Shown: positions 1-5,458, counted from the stretch's first letter. The stretch is DNA of 8,646 nucleotides from JADLGL01 sp964611195 (GCA_964611195.1 CAZSXA010000099.1:1-8646); one strand, 5' to 3'. Numbers and translations: made by a program. Notes: generated by a model from the sequence alone, not told the origin.

Positions 1-663
1 CACCCACTGACCGTTCACATAGGCGTAGCCGTAATCGTAGTCCGGGATCGGGCTGACCGTGACGACGTCGGGAACCGTCGCCCCGACGATCACCGCGCCA
101 TCGAGGAACACCGGCTGCGGATCCTGGTCCGTAACGAACTCCACCACAATGTCGGGCGGTGTGATCGCCTCGGCGAACGCACCGCCGGCCGCACCGCCGA
201 CGGCAGCGCCGACTGCGGCTCCGACGGGGCCGAACAGCAGCGCTCCGATCACGGCACCGCCGGCCGCTCCGCCTGCCGCTCCGAACCAGCGGTCGCGCTC
301 CTCGTAGAAGGGCTCGTCCTGATAGTATGCGTCGAAATACGCCTCGGCCTCGAACGTCGTCGGCGGCGGCAGCGTTTCGGCCTGGATCGCCGCAACACCC
401 TGTACGCTGAGGTATTCCGCATAGGACCAGCCGCGGGCAGTGCCGAGCGTGACATCGCACCAGGGCTCCTCGTCGAGGCAGCCATGCAGCGTGACCGCCG
501 TGTTGGCGGGAATGACCGCGACGACCGGGAAGTAGGGAGCCGGCCCGGCGCGCATGTTGAGGTCGGTAACCGCGACCGCGGTCGCATCCTGCGCCAAGAC
601 AGCCGACGGCGCGGCAGTCGCCGCAATCAGTGCGGCCGCAACGACCGTGGAACTCTTTCTCAT
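1..663 (-). CDS. Exported SH3 / glycine-zipper / DUF1236 protein, C-terminus outside the window
   Basis: The frame is open from an ATG at 663 to the window edge (221 codons, no stop seen). An AGAAGGA ribosome-binding site sits about 7 bases upstream. Residues 1-24 form a signal peptide (basic MRK, hydrophobic alanine-rich core, likely cleavage after AVLA). Residues about 27-88 look like a bacterial SH3 domain (LNMRAGP, WCDV, GWSYAEYL). Residues about 127-163 are a glycine-zipper stretch of GG/GA repeats. The last visible part (about 170-221, ending near PIPDYDYGYAYVNGQ) matches the start of DUF1236, common in envelope proteins of Rhizobiales. It is probably periplasmic or outer-membrane associated; its molecular role is unknown. 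A perfect EcfG-type promoter lies just upstream, so I infer a stress-induced envelope protein. The family call is fairly sure, the function is not. Confidence 0.85.
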   Translation of the reverse strand, partial: MRKSSTVVAAALIAATAAPSAVLAQDATAVAVTDLNMRAGPAPYFPVVAVIPANTAVTLHGCLDEEPWCDVTLGTARGWSYAEYLSVQGVAAIQAETLPPPTTFEAEAYFDAYYQDEPFYEERDRWFGAAGGAAGGAVIGALLFGPVGAAVGAAVGGAAGGAFAEAITPPDIVVEFVTDQDPQPVFLDGAVIVGATVPDVVTVSPIPDYDYGYAYVNGQWV

Positions 664-695
664 TTTGGATTCCTTCTGAGGCGCCCCGACGGCTC

Positions 696-720
696 AACGC
701 CGCAGGGAGAGAAGGGTTCC
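696..720 (-). promoter_or_regulatory. EcfG-type (GSR) promoter of the DUF1236 gene
   Basis: On the minus strand, GGAAC (720..716) is followed after 16 bases by CGTT (699..696), the consensus recognised by EcfG sigma factors in alphaproteobacteria. Transcription would start near 690, leaving a leader of about 25 bases before the ATG at 663. It lies in the 66-base gap after the 69-aa gene, so the DUF1236 gene has its own stress promoter. Confidence 0.85.
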
Positions 721-729
721 ACCGGGTGA

Positions 730-939
730 TCAGGGAGCGACGCGCGTCAGGACCGTCGTGTCTTCGCCGCGCGAGAACACAAGCGTTTCCCAATTGCCCG
801 GAGCGATGTCCACGGAGGCATAAAGATCGCCCTTGGTTTCCACCACGGGGTCTTCAACGACGGCGGCAGCGGCGATCGTAACGGCAGACGCTGCCACCAG
901 AACCACGGCCGGCAGTACGGCGTTCAATGCGGTTGTCAT
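730..939 (-). CDS. Small exported or membrane-anchored protein of unknown function, 69 aa
   Basis: The ATG at 939 has a GAAGGA ribosome-binding site 8 bases upstream, and the gene ends in TGA at 730-732. A longer frame runs upstream into ecfG, but this start is favoured by the ribosome-binding site and by the promoter at 1000..975. Residues about 5-27 are strongly hydrophobic (LPAVVLVAASAV), either a signal peptide or an N-terminal anchor. The tail of about 40 residues is polar and slightly acidic (GDLYASVDIAPGNW, then SRGEDTTVL). I do not recognise the family. It lies 76 bases downstream of ecfG with its own EcfG-type promoter, so it is probably a direct member of the stress regulon in the envelope. 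Confidence 0.75.
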   Translation of the reverse strand: MTTALNAVLPAVVLVAASAVTIAAAAVVEDPVVETKGDLYASVDIAPGNWETLVFSRGEDTTVLTRVAP

Positions 940-974
940 GGGTGCGTTCCTTCGATGATCTTCACGACAATTGT

Positions 975-1000
975 AACGATCGCGGGTGACGGATCGTTCC
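975..1000 (-). promoter_or_regulatory. EcfG-type (GSR) promoter of the 69-aa protein gene
   Basis: Minus strand: GGAAC (1000..996), 17-base spacer, CGTT (978..975). The predicted start near 969 gives a leader of about 30 bases to the ATG at 939. It lies entirely in the gap after the ecfG stop codon, so the small gene can be transcribed independently of nepR-ecfG. Confidence 0.85.
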
Positions 1001-1015
1001 AATCGGTGCGCCCGG

Positions 1016-1570
1016 CTAAGGAGCCTGACCGGCCATTGCGTCGTCTTTCGCGGTGCGGGACGGGCTGTCGATCCATCCCTGAAGCTGTTCGCGGGCGCGG
1101 GAAACGCGGCTCTTGATCGTGCCGGCACGAACGCCGCAGATCTCCGCCGCTTCCTCGTATGTGAACCCGCTGGCGCCGACGAGAACGAGGGCTTCGCGCT
1201 GCGCAACGGGAAGCGCCGCCAGGGCCTCACTGAACTGAAGCAGTTCGATATGGGATTGCTGGCTGGCCGGCGCCGCCATGCCGAGGGCGTGCTGGCCGTC
1301 GACGTCCTCGACTTCGCGGCGGCGGCTTCGCGACATCGAATAGAAGTGGTTGCGCAGGATGGTGATCAGCCACGCCGTCAGATTCGTGCCGGGCGTGAAC
1401 TTTTCGCGATTGGCGAGCGCCTTGACGATCGTTTCCTGCACGAGGTCGTCGCCGAGCCCGCGATCGCCGCTGAGCGAGCGTGCGAACGCACGCAGGCGGG
1501 GCAGTTCGGCGACGAGGGCGCTGCCGAAGTCAGCTTCCGAGACGCTGATCGGTCTCTGCTCACCAGTCAC
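1016..1570 (-). CDS. ecfG: EcfG-family ECF sigma factor of the general stress response
   Basis: The protein has 184 aa, normal for this group. Sigma region 2 spans about residues 22-85 (LPRLRAFARSLSG, DDLVQETIVKAL, LTAWLITILRNHFYS). Sigma region 4 spans about 108-163 (ALAALPVAQREALVLVGASG, YEEAAEICGVRAGTIKSRVSRAR, a helix-turn-helix). A short polar tail follows. The start is GTG at 1570, overlapping the TGA of the upstream nepR as GTGA, with a GGAGA ribosome-binding site 9 bases before it. Family knowledge: EcfG directs RNA polymerase to GGAAC-N16/17-CGTT promoters and is held inactive by NepR until PhyR-P removes it. Position after nepR, the sequence, and the nearby promoters all agree. The gene should be autoregulated through the promoter at 1830..1806. 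Confidence 0.95.
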   Translation of the reverse strand: MTGEQRPISVSEADFGSALVAELPRLRAFARSLSGDRGLGDDLVQETIVKALANREKFTPGTNLTAWLITILRNHFYSMSRSRRREVEDVDGQHALGMAAPASQQSHIELLQFSEALAALPVAQREALVLVGASGFTYEEAAEICGVRAGTIKSRVSRAREQLQGWIDSPSRTAKDDAMAGQAP

Positions 1571-1770
1571 TTAGAATCGTCTCCGCCGTCGTTGCGCTCG
1601 ATGCGGCGAATAAGCTCGATCATGTGCGGCGGAATGGGCTCCTCGGCCGCGTCACGATAGGCACGACGCAGCATGTCACCGACCCGGTCGACCGTCTCGG
1701 ACGCATCGACAGCCCGGTCGGCCTTGCGACCAGGGGGGTTGTTCTGCTTGTGTTGTTCCTTGGCCGACAA
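1567..1770 (-). CDS. nepR: NepR-family anti-sigma factor (copy linked to ecfG)
   Basis: This 67-aa protein has the NepR core at about residues 27-58: two short helices around an EPIP turn (DMLRRAYRDAAEEPIPPHMI, then ELIRRIER), with a basic, polar N-terminus and an acidic tail (NDGGDDSK). Family knowledge: NepR binds and inhibits EcfG, and is captured by the sigma-like domain of phosphorylated PhyR. I choose the TTG at 1770 because it has a GAAGGGA ribosome-binding site and because upstream in-frame ATGs (for example 1842) lie before the predicted transcription start near 1799. The next in-frame ATG falls inside the conserved domain. The stop overlaps the ecfG start. The ribosome-binding site is partly paired in a small hairpin. 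Confidence 0.9.
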   Translation of the reverse strand: MSAKEQHKQNNPPGRKADRAVDASETVDRVGDMLRRAYRDAAEEPIPPHMIELIRRIERNDGGDDSK

Positions 1771-1771
1771 G

Positions 1772-1785
1772 GAAGGAATCCCTTC
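1772..1785 (-). promoter_or_regulatory. Hairpin covering the nepR ribosome-binding site
   Basis: In the nepR leader GAAGG (1785..1781) can pair with CCTTC (1776..1772) around a GATT loop, directly before the TTG start at 1770. The first arm is the only good Shine-Dalgarno sequence for nepR, so it may be partly hidden. The stem is only 5 bp, so the effect on translation is inference. Confidence 0.45.
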
Positions 1786-1799
1786 GGTTGAATCTCGTA
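1775..1799 (+). promoter_or_regulatory. Possible weak EcfG-like promoter facing the second nepR
   Basis: Plus strand: GGAAT (1775-1779), 16-base spacer, CGTA (1796-1799). This is one base off consensus in each element. It would point to the second nepR, kinase and phyR, with a start near 1806 and a leader of about 100 bases. No better promoter is visible for that operon, but a two-mismatch site is weak evidence. Confidence 0.25.
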
Positions 1800-1805
1800 G
1801 GACCA

Positions 1806-1830
1806 AACGTCCGTCACCGGGAATGGTTCC
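1806..1830 (-). promoter_or_regulatory. EcfG-type (GSR) promoter of nepR-ecfG
   Basis: Minus strand: GGAAC (1830..1826), 16-base spacer, CGTT (1809..1806), a perfect match. The predicted start near 1799 leaves a leader of about 29 bases before the TTG start of nepR. This implies that EcfG activates transcription of itself and of its inhibitor. Confidence 0.9.
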
Positions 1831-1908
1831 GCCCGGATGGCTATGAAGCCAAACCATCGGCAGGGGGCGGCCGCTGAAAGACGGAAGACGTCGGGGGATA
1901 CGGTCCGA

Positions 1909-2115
1909 ATGACTCAGAAGCGATCCGGCGACACGCCGAAACCCGATAGCGGGCCTTCGAAGCGGTCCGCCGAGGAGACGACGGACGCTGTCGCAAAGCG
2001 GCTGCGCGCACTCTATGACGAGACGCTCAACGAGCCTGTGCCGCAGGAACTCTCCGATCTCGTCCAGAAGCTGCTTGAAGCCGACAAGGGTCGGGGCAGC
2101 AAGGACGACGACTAA
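1909..2115 (+). CDS. Second NepR-family anti-sigma factor, upstream of kinase and phyR
   Basis: This 68-aa protein carries a NepR core at about residues 24-58: VAKRLRALYDETLNEPVPQE followed by LSDLVQKLLEA. The tail is acidic and charged (KGRGSKDDD), as in the copy encoded on the other strand. The two copies share the pattern LR..Y......EP.P....L but little else, so they are diverged paralogues and not a recent duplication. The ATG at 1909 gives the normal NepR length and has a GGGGGA stretch 10 bases upstream. In-frame ATGs at 1837 and 1843 would add an arginine-rich extension and have weaker ribosome-binding sites. It presumably binds EcfG, another ECF sigma, or acts as a second partner of PhyR; which one cannot be read from the sequence. 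Confidence 0.85.
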   Translation: MTQKRSGDTPKPDSGPSKRSAEETTDAVAKRLRALYDETLNEPVPQELSDLVQKLLEADKGRGSKDDD

Positions 2116-2175
2116 CCAGCCCCTTCCTAATCGAGAACGCTTGACCGTTCCGGTCGATGCCGGAAGAAGCATGTG

Positions 2176-2205
2176 CGCGGCGAAGGCGCACGCCTTCCCG
2201 CCGCG
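2176..2205 (+). promoter_or_regulatory. Stable hairpin between the second nepR and the kinase gene
   Basis: CGCGGC GAAGGC (2176-2187), a four-base loop GCAC, then GCCTTC (2192-2197), a two-base CC bulge and GCCGCG (2200-2205) form a 12-bp stem. It ends 5 bases before the AAGGAG ribosome-binding site (2211-2216) of the kinase. No T-run follows, so it does not look like an intrinsic terminator. It may stabilise or process the mRNA, or set the ratio of NepR to kinase. Confidence 0.5.
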
Positions 2206-2226
2206 ACCTCAAGGAGCCTTTCGCGT

Positions 2227-3909
2227 GTGAACAGACTGTCGATTACGGCGAGCCTCGTGCTGCTGATTCTGGCAGCGGCGCTGCCCGTCATGGCGCTTCT
2301 GGCGTGGTCCACGATCGAGCAGCGGAACGGCGTCATCGAGCGCGCGGAGGACCAGTTGCTGCGATCGGCCAGACTGCTTGCTGCGCAGCAGCAGGGCATG
2401 TTCACAAACGCGCGCGATCTCCTCAACACACTGACCGTCGCGGCTACCGAGATCGGCGTCGACAATCCGGCCTGCGGCACGCTTGCCAGCCGCATCGCAT
2501 CGCAGAACACGAGCTACGAAGCGCTCGCAATCGCGGAGCCCGACGGCAATGTCGTCTGCCGATCCTCGTCCGAAGGGATCGGCGACAACCTTTCAAACCT
2601 CGACGTCTTCGCCAGCGCTATCGCCTCGCCGGAAATGGCGATCGGTATCCCGTCCAACGGAACGATACCGGTAGCCGTCTCGGCCCGCGCCGGCAGCGGC
2701 GACGCGCAGCTCGTGGCGGTCGGGATGCTGAGATTCGCGGAACTCGAAGGGGCGATGTCGCTGTCCCGACTTCCGTCCGGAGGCATCGGCATTCTGTTCG
2801 ATGCCGAACGCAACATCCTCGCCATGGCGCCATCGGACGTCGAGATCGAGCCGGACCTGCTCGATGCGGTCACGCCGTCGGCGGCACCGTCCTCCGGCGG
2901 CGGCGGGCTGGTCGACCTCGAGACATCCTCCGGGGATCGCTTCATGTGGGCGGTGGCGGACTTCCTTCCCGAACAGGGGATGTTTGTCGCCGTCGGCATC
3001 GATTATCGCGACCTCGTCGCGGACGACGACCGCAATCTGTGGCGAAGCCTCGGTCTGCTCGTCGTCGTCTTCCTTCTTGCCGCATCGACGGCGTGGATCG
3101 TTGGGCAGCGCACCATCCAGCGCCCGATCGAACGGCTGGCGACGGCGGTCACCGCAATGCGGCACGGAAATCGCGAGCCCGGCGTCGTCACTGGCCCTGG
3201 CCGCGAATTCCGGCAGCTTGGGTCCGATTTCGACGAGATGGCTGAGGCCCTTCGCCAACGCGAAGCCGACCTCAAGGAACGCAGTGATCGCCTGGCCCAG
3301 CTTGCCAAGGAGCGAGAGACACTGGTTCAGGAAATGAACCACCGCGTCCGCAACTCGCTGCAGTTGGTGTCGTCGATCGTGGGACTCCAGATCGGCAACA
3401 TCTCCGACGCCACGGCACGCGAAAGGCTGCAGGAAGCGCAGTCCAGAATCACCGCAATCTCGCGAGTCCACGAGCAGCTTTATGCCGGCGTCCGTCCCAA
3501 CCAGGTGTCGGTGAAGCGCTACCTCAACGACCTCGCGAAGGACCTTGCGGCCTCGCTGGCGCTGGAGGAGCGCAGTATCTCCCTTGCGGTCGACGCGGCC
3601 GACTTCGAACTACCGCCCGACAAGGTGATCCCGCTCGGCATGATCGTTTCGGAACTCGTCACCAACTCTGCCAAGCATGCCATCAGCGAGGGCTCCGGGG
3701 AGATCGGCGTCTCCGCGCGCCGCAACAATGGCGAGGTCGTCATCGCGATCACCGACCCCGGCGCCGGGCTCCCCAGCCACCGAAGCACCACCGGACTGGG
3801 ATTGAAGATCGTCGACGCGCTGACCGAGCAGCTGGAGGCGGTGCTTGAAACCAAGTCCTTCCAAGGCGGGTCGCAAACAAGCATCCGGTTTCCGAACGGC
3901 TCGGACTAG
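2227..3909 (+). CDS. Membrane sensor histidine kinase, HisKA_2 family, GSR-associated (PhyK/RsiC-like role)
   Basis: This 560-aa protein has a transmembrane helix at about 7-27 and an extracytoplasmic sensor region at about 28-280, probably Cache-like from its size and topology. A second transmembrane helix lies at about 283-302, then a HAMP linker (about 303-357) and a coiled coil. The dimerisation/phosphoacceptor box is LVQEMNHRVRNSLQL, with the likely phosphorylated His at 372. The ATPase domain shows the N box SELVTNSAKHA (Asn480), ITDPGAGLP (Asp520) and TGLGLKIV. The GTG start at 2227 follows AAGGAG by 10 bases; an alternative GTG at 2173 has no such site and would run through the hairpin at 2176-2205. 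The gene is 56 bases before phyR. By analogy with PhyK and RsiC it controls PhyR phosphorylation; the stimulus is unknown. Confidence 0.92.
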   Translation: MNRLSITASLVLLILAAALPVMALLAWSTIEQRNGVIERAEDQLLRSARLLAAQQQGMFTNARDLLNTLTVAATEIGVDNPACGTLASRIASQNTSYEALAIAEPDGNVVCRSSSEGIGDNLSNLDVFASAIASPEMAIGIPSNGTIPVAVSARAGSGDAQLVAVGMLRFAELEGAMSLSRLPSGGIGILFDAERNILAMAPSDVEIEPDLLDAVTPSAAPSSGGGGLVDLETSSGDRFMWAVADFLPEQGMFVAVGIDYRDLVADDDRNLWRSLGLLVVVFLLAASTAWIVGQRTIQRPIERLATAVTAMRHGNREPGVVTGPGREFRQLGSDFDEMAEALRQREADLKERSDRLAQLAKERETLVQEMNHRVRNSLQLVSSIVGLQIGNISDATARERLQEAQSRITAISRVHEQLYAGVRPNQVSVKRYLNDLAKDLAASLALEERSISLAVDAADFELPPDKVIPLGMIVSELVTNSAKHAISEGSGEIGVSARRNNGEVVIAITDPGAGLPSHRSTTGLGLKIVDALTEQLEAVLETKSFQGGSQTSIRFPNGSD

Positions 3910-3965
3910 GAGTCGCGTCGCCCCTGCTTCCGGGATAAGGTGCGGCGGGGCGTCTGGAGTGACAC

Positions 3966-4763
3966 ATGACAATTGCGGATCAGTTGGCAGCCGGGATACC
4001 TCGGCTTCGCCGCTTCGCACGGGCATTATCGGGAAGCCAGACCATTGGCGACAAGTGGGTGGCGGCTGCGCTGACGAATCTTGCCGAAGGCGGCGTGCCG
4101 CGCGACGACGCGGATGCGGAGATCGCCCTCTTCCGCGCGCTCTGCTCGTTGGCCGAGGGTGCGAGGGTTTCGCCGTCCACGATCGAGGGCGTCCCCGTTT
4201 GGGAGGCGAACACCACAACGAGGCTGGGTGCGCTCGCGCCCCGCGAGCGCATCGTCTTCCTGCTGCGCTCCCTCGAAGGCTTCGATGTCCATGCGACCGC
4301 CGCCATCGTCAATGCGGACTCCGCAGAGGTCGAGGCGCTCATGCAGAAGGCGTCAGAACAAATCGCGGAGCAGCTCGCAGCGCGGGTGCTGATCATCGAG
4401 GATGAACCGCTCATCGCGATGGATCTGGAACGGATCGTCGAAGGGCTTGGGCACAAGATCTCGGCTATTGCCCATACGCACAGCCAGGCGCTCGCGGCCG
4501 TCGCTTCGGATCGGCCCGGCCTCGTCCTTGCCGACGTTCACCTCGCCGACGGCAGCTCCGGCATCGATGCGGTCGAAGACATCCTCGTCAACTGCCCGGT
4601 GCCGACCGTGTTCATCACGGCGTTCCCGCACCTGCTCCTGACGGGCGAAAGGACGGAACCGACGTTCCTGATTGCCAAGCCCTACGATCCGGACGCGGTG
4701 AAGGCGATGATCAGTCAGGTGCTGTTCTTTGGCACCGCGTTGCCACAGGGGCAGGCCGCATAG
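3966..4763 (+). CDS. phyR: PhyR, sigma-mimic response regulator (anti-anti-sigma factor)
   Basis: The 265 aa divide into a sigma-like N-terminus (about 1-138) and a receiver domain (about 139-255). The N-terminus begins IPRLRRFARALSG, like EcfG region 2, and has a region-4-like part (LGALAPRERIVFLLRSLEG). The receiver has acidic residues E145/D146, phosphoacceptor Asp190 (VLADVHLADG), Thr218 (VFITAF) and Lys238 (IAKPY). Order and length are typical of PhyR. Family knowledge: phosphorylation opens the protein so that the sigma-like domain captures NepR and releases EcfG. The ATG at 3966 has GGAG 6 bases upstream. No separate promoter is visible in the 56-base gap after the kinase gene, so co-transcription is likely. 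It ends 23 bases from a convergent deaminase gene. Confidence 0.96.
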   Translation: MTIADQLAAGIPRLRRFARALSGSQTIGDKWVAAALTNLAEGGVPRDDADAEIALFRALCSLAEGARVSPSTIEGVPVWEANTTTRLGALAPRERIVFLLRSLEGFDVHATAAIVNADSAEVEALMQKASEQIAEQLAARVLIIEDEPLIAMDLERIVEGLGHKISAIAHTHSQALAAVASDRPGLVLADVHLADGSSGIDAVEDILVNCPVPTVFITAFPHLLLTGERTEPTFLIAKPYDPDAVKAMISQVLFFGTALPQGQAA

Positions 4764-4786
4764 CCCGCCACCCGGCCTGAATCGAG

Positions 4787-5290
4787 TTACTCCGCATAGG
4801 CGCGCAGGAGGCTCCAGGCGTAGTCAGCCCGCGGGTGATCCGGCCTTTCTTCGACGAAGAGGCGCATCAGCGCGACGCCGTCCTTTTCGAGGAGGCCGCC
4901 TTCGACGAACGGGGGCCGCTGCCCTCCGGCCACAATCGCCTCGACGTAGCGAGCACTGCCGTCGACCTTGGCGGCCATGGCATAAACGATGCGGTCGACG
5001 CCGCTTGCCATCGCAGCGCCGAGGCACATCAGACATGGCTCGAGGTTGACGTAGATCGTCACCGGCCGCTCCGCTTTCGCAATGCGGTCGCCGCATTGCT
5101 GGATGACACGCAGTTCGGCGTGCGCGGCCTCGGTCCGCATGCGGATGCCGGCGGTCTGCGCGCGGCCAAGCTCGGTGCCGTTGCCGTCCACCAGGATCGC
5201 CGCGATCGGGATCTCGCCCGTCTCCAGCGCGTGCCGGGCCTCGCGAAGGGCCGTCTCCATCCACCGCCTGTCGGCGTTGTTGTCGTTCAT
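4787..5290 (-). CDS. CMP/dCMP-deaminase-family (zinc) nucleoside/base deaminase
   Basis: The 167-aa protein has the zinc and catalytic motifs of the cytidine-deaminase-like fold: HAE (His57, catalytic Glu59) and EPCLMC (Cys86, Cys89). The N-terminal helix and strand (METALREARHALETGEIPIA, then AILVDGNG) resemble TadA and guanine deaminases. The C-terminal half lacks the usual TadA signature, so I do not call it tRNA adenosine deaminase; the substrate is open. The ATG at 5290 begins the family-typical N-terminus, but no clear ribosome-binding site precedes it. The long in-frame upstream extension is arginine/proline-rich and rejected. Upstream are an EcfG-type promoter and a strong hairpin, so expression may be stress-linked by read-through. 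Confidence 0.85.
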   Translation of the reverse strand: MNDNNADRRWMETALREARHALETGEIPIAAILVDGNGTELGRAQTAGIRMRTEAAHAELRVIQQCGDRIAKAERPVTIYVNLEPCLMCLGAAMASGVDRIVYAMAAKVDGSARYVEAIVAGGQRPPFVEGGLLEKDGVALMRLFVEERPDHPRADYAWSLLRAYAE

Positions 5291-5320
5291 GGAAGCAGCA
5301 TGCCCCGGCGCGATGGCAGA

Positions 5321-5359
5321 TGAAACGAAGCCGCCGCCACCAATAACGGTGACGGCGGC
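5321..5359 (-). terminator. Strong hairpin with short U-rich tail (sRNA terminator or deaminase attenuator)
   Basis: GCCGCCGTCACC (5359..5348) and GGTGGCGGCGGC (5341..5330) form a 12-bp stem with a 6-base loop. The single imperfect pair is G-U in minus-strand RNA but would be a C-A mismatch in plus-strand RNA, which favours the minus strand as the transcribed one. UUCGUUU follows. The tail is short, so termination may be partial, leaving read-through into the deaminase 31 bases on. Confidence 0.6.
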
Positions 5360-5416
5360 CTCACAAGCCGATGCGCGGGATAGGGGGGCAGGGGGAGGTC
5401 GCGCACCGGCCAGTGC
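5321..5416 (-). ncRNA. Candidate EcfG-controlled small RNA with a C-rich loop
   Basis: Downstream of a perfect EcfG promoter lie about 95 bases built like a small RNA. GUGCGCG (5406..5400) pairs with CGCGCAU (5377..5371) as a 7-bp stem (one G-U pair). It holds a 22-base loop that is almost all pyrimidine on this strand and contains CCUCCCCC and a run of six C. After an 11-base linker comes a 12-bp terminator-type hairpin with a UUCGUUU tail. A short 5' hairpin (GCACU GGCC GGUGC, 5416..5403) would compete with the loop stem. The C-rich loop could pair with G-rich ribosome-binding sites. The architecture recalls GsrN of Caulobacter, a stress-sigma-dependent RNA with an exposed C-rich loop. It could instead be only the long leader of the deaminase gene. 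Confidence 0.55.
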
Positions 5417-5422
5417 TTGTTC

Positions 5423-5447
5423 AACGCGGCCGGCGGCGCACGGTTCC
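5423..5447 (-). promoter_or_regulatory. EcfG-type (GSR) promoter of the sRNA/deaminase unit
   Basis: Minus strand: GGAAC (5447..5443), 16-base spacer, CGTT (5426..5423), a perfect match placed just after the oxidase terminator. The predicted start is near 5416, about 126 bases before the deaminase ATG. That is unusually long compared with the 25-30 base leaders of the other three copies and is the main hint that an RNA lies in between. Confidence 0.8.
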
Positions 5448-5458
5448 ACGCAAACCGG

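Noticed and set aside
249..626. Minus-strand frame of 125 codons near the left edge
   Set aside because: It is out of frame with the SH3/DUF1236 gene and very arginine/serine-rich, typical of a GC-rich shadow.
986..1660. A 224-codon plus-strand frame opposite ecfG
   Set aside because: It lies antisense to ecfG, which has clear sigma-factor domains; no recognisable protein.
2593..3471. A 292-codon minus-strand frame opposite the kinase
   Set aside because: Antisense shadow of a well-supported histidine kinase; rich in Arg, Asp and Gly without domain signals.
4752..4779. CAGGCC ... GGCCTG inverted repeat between phyR and the deaminase, a possible bidirectional terminator
   Set aside because: The stem is 6 bp with a 16-base loop and no T-run on either strand.
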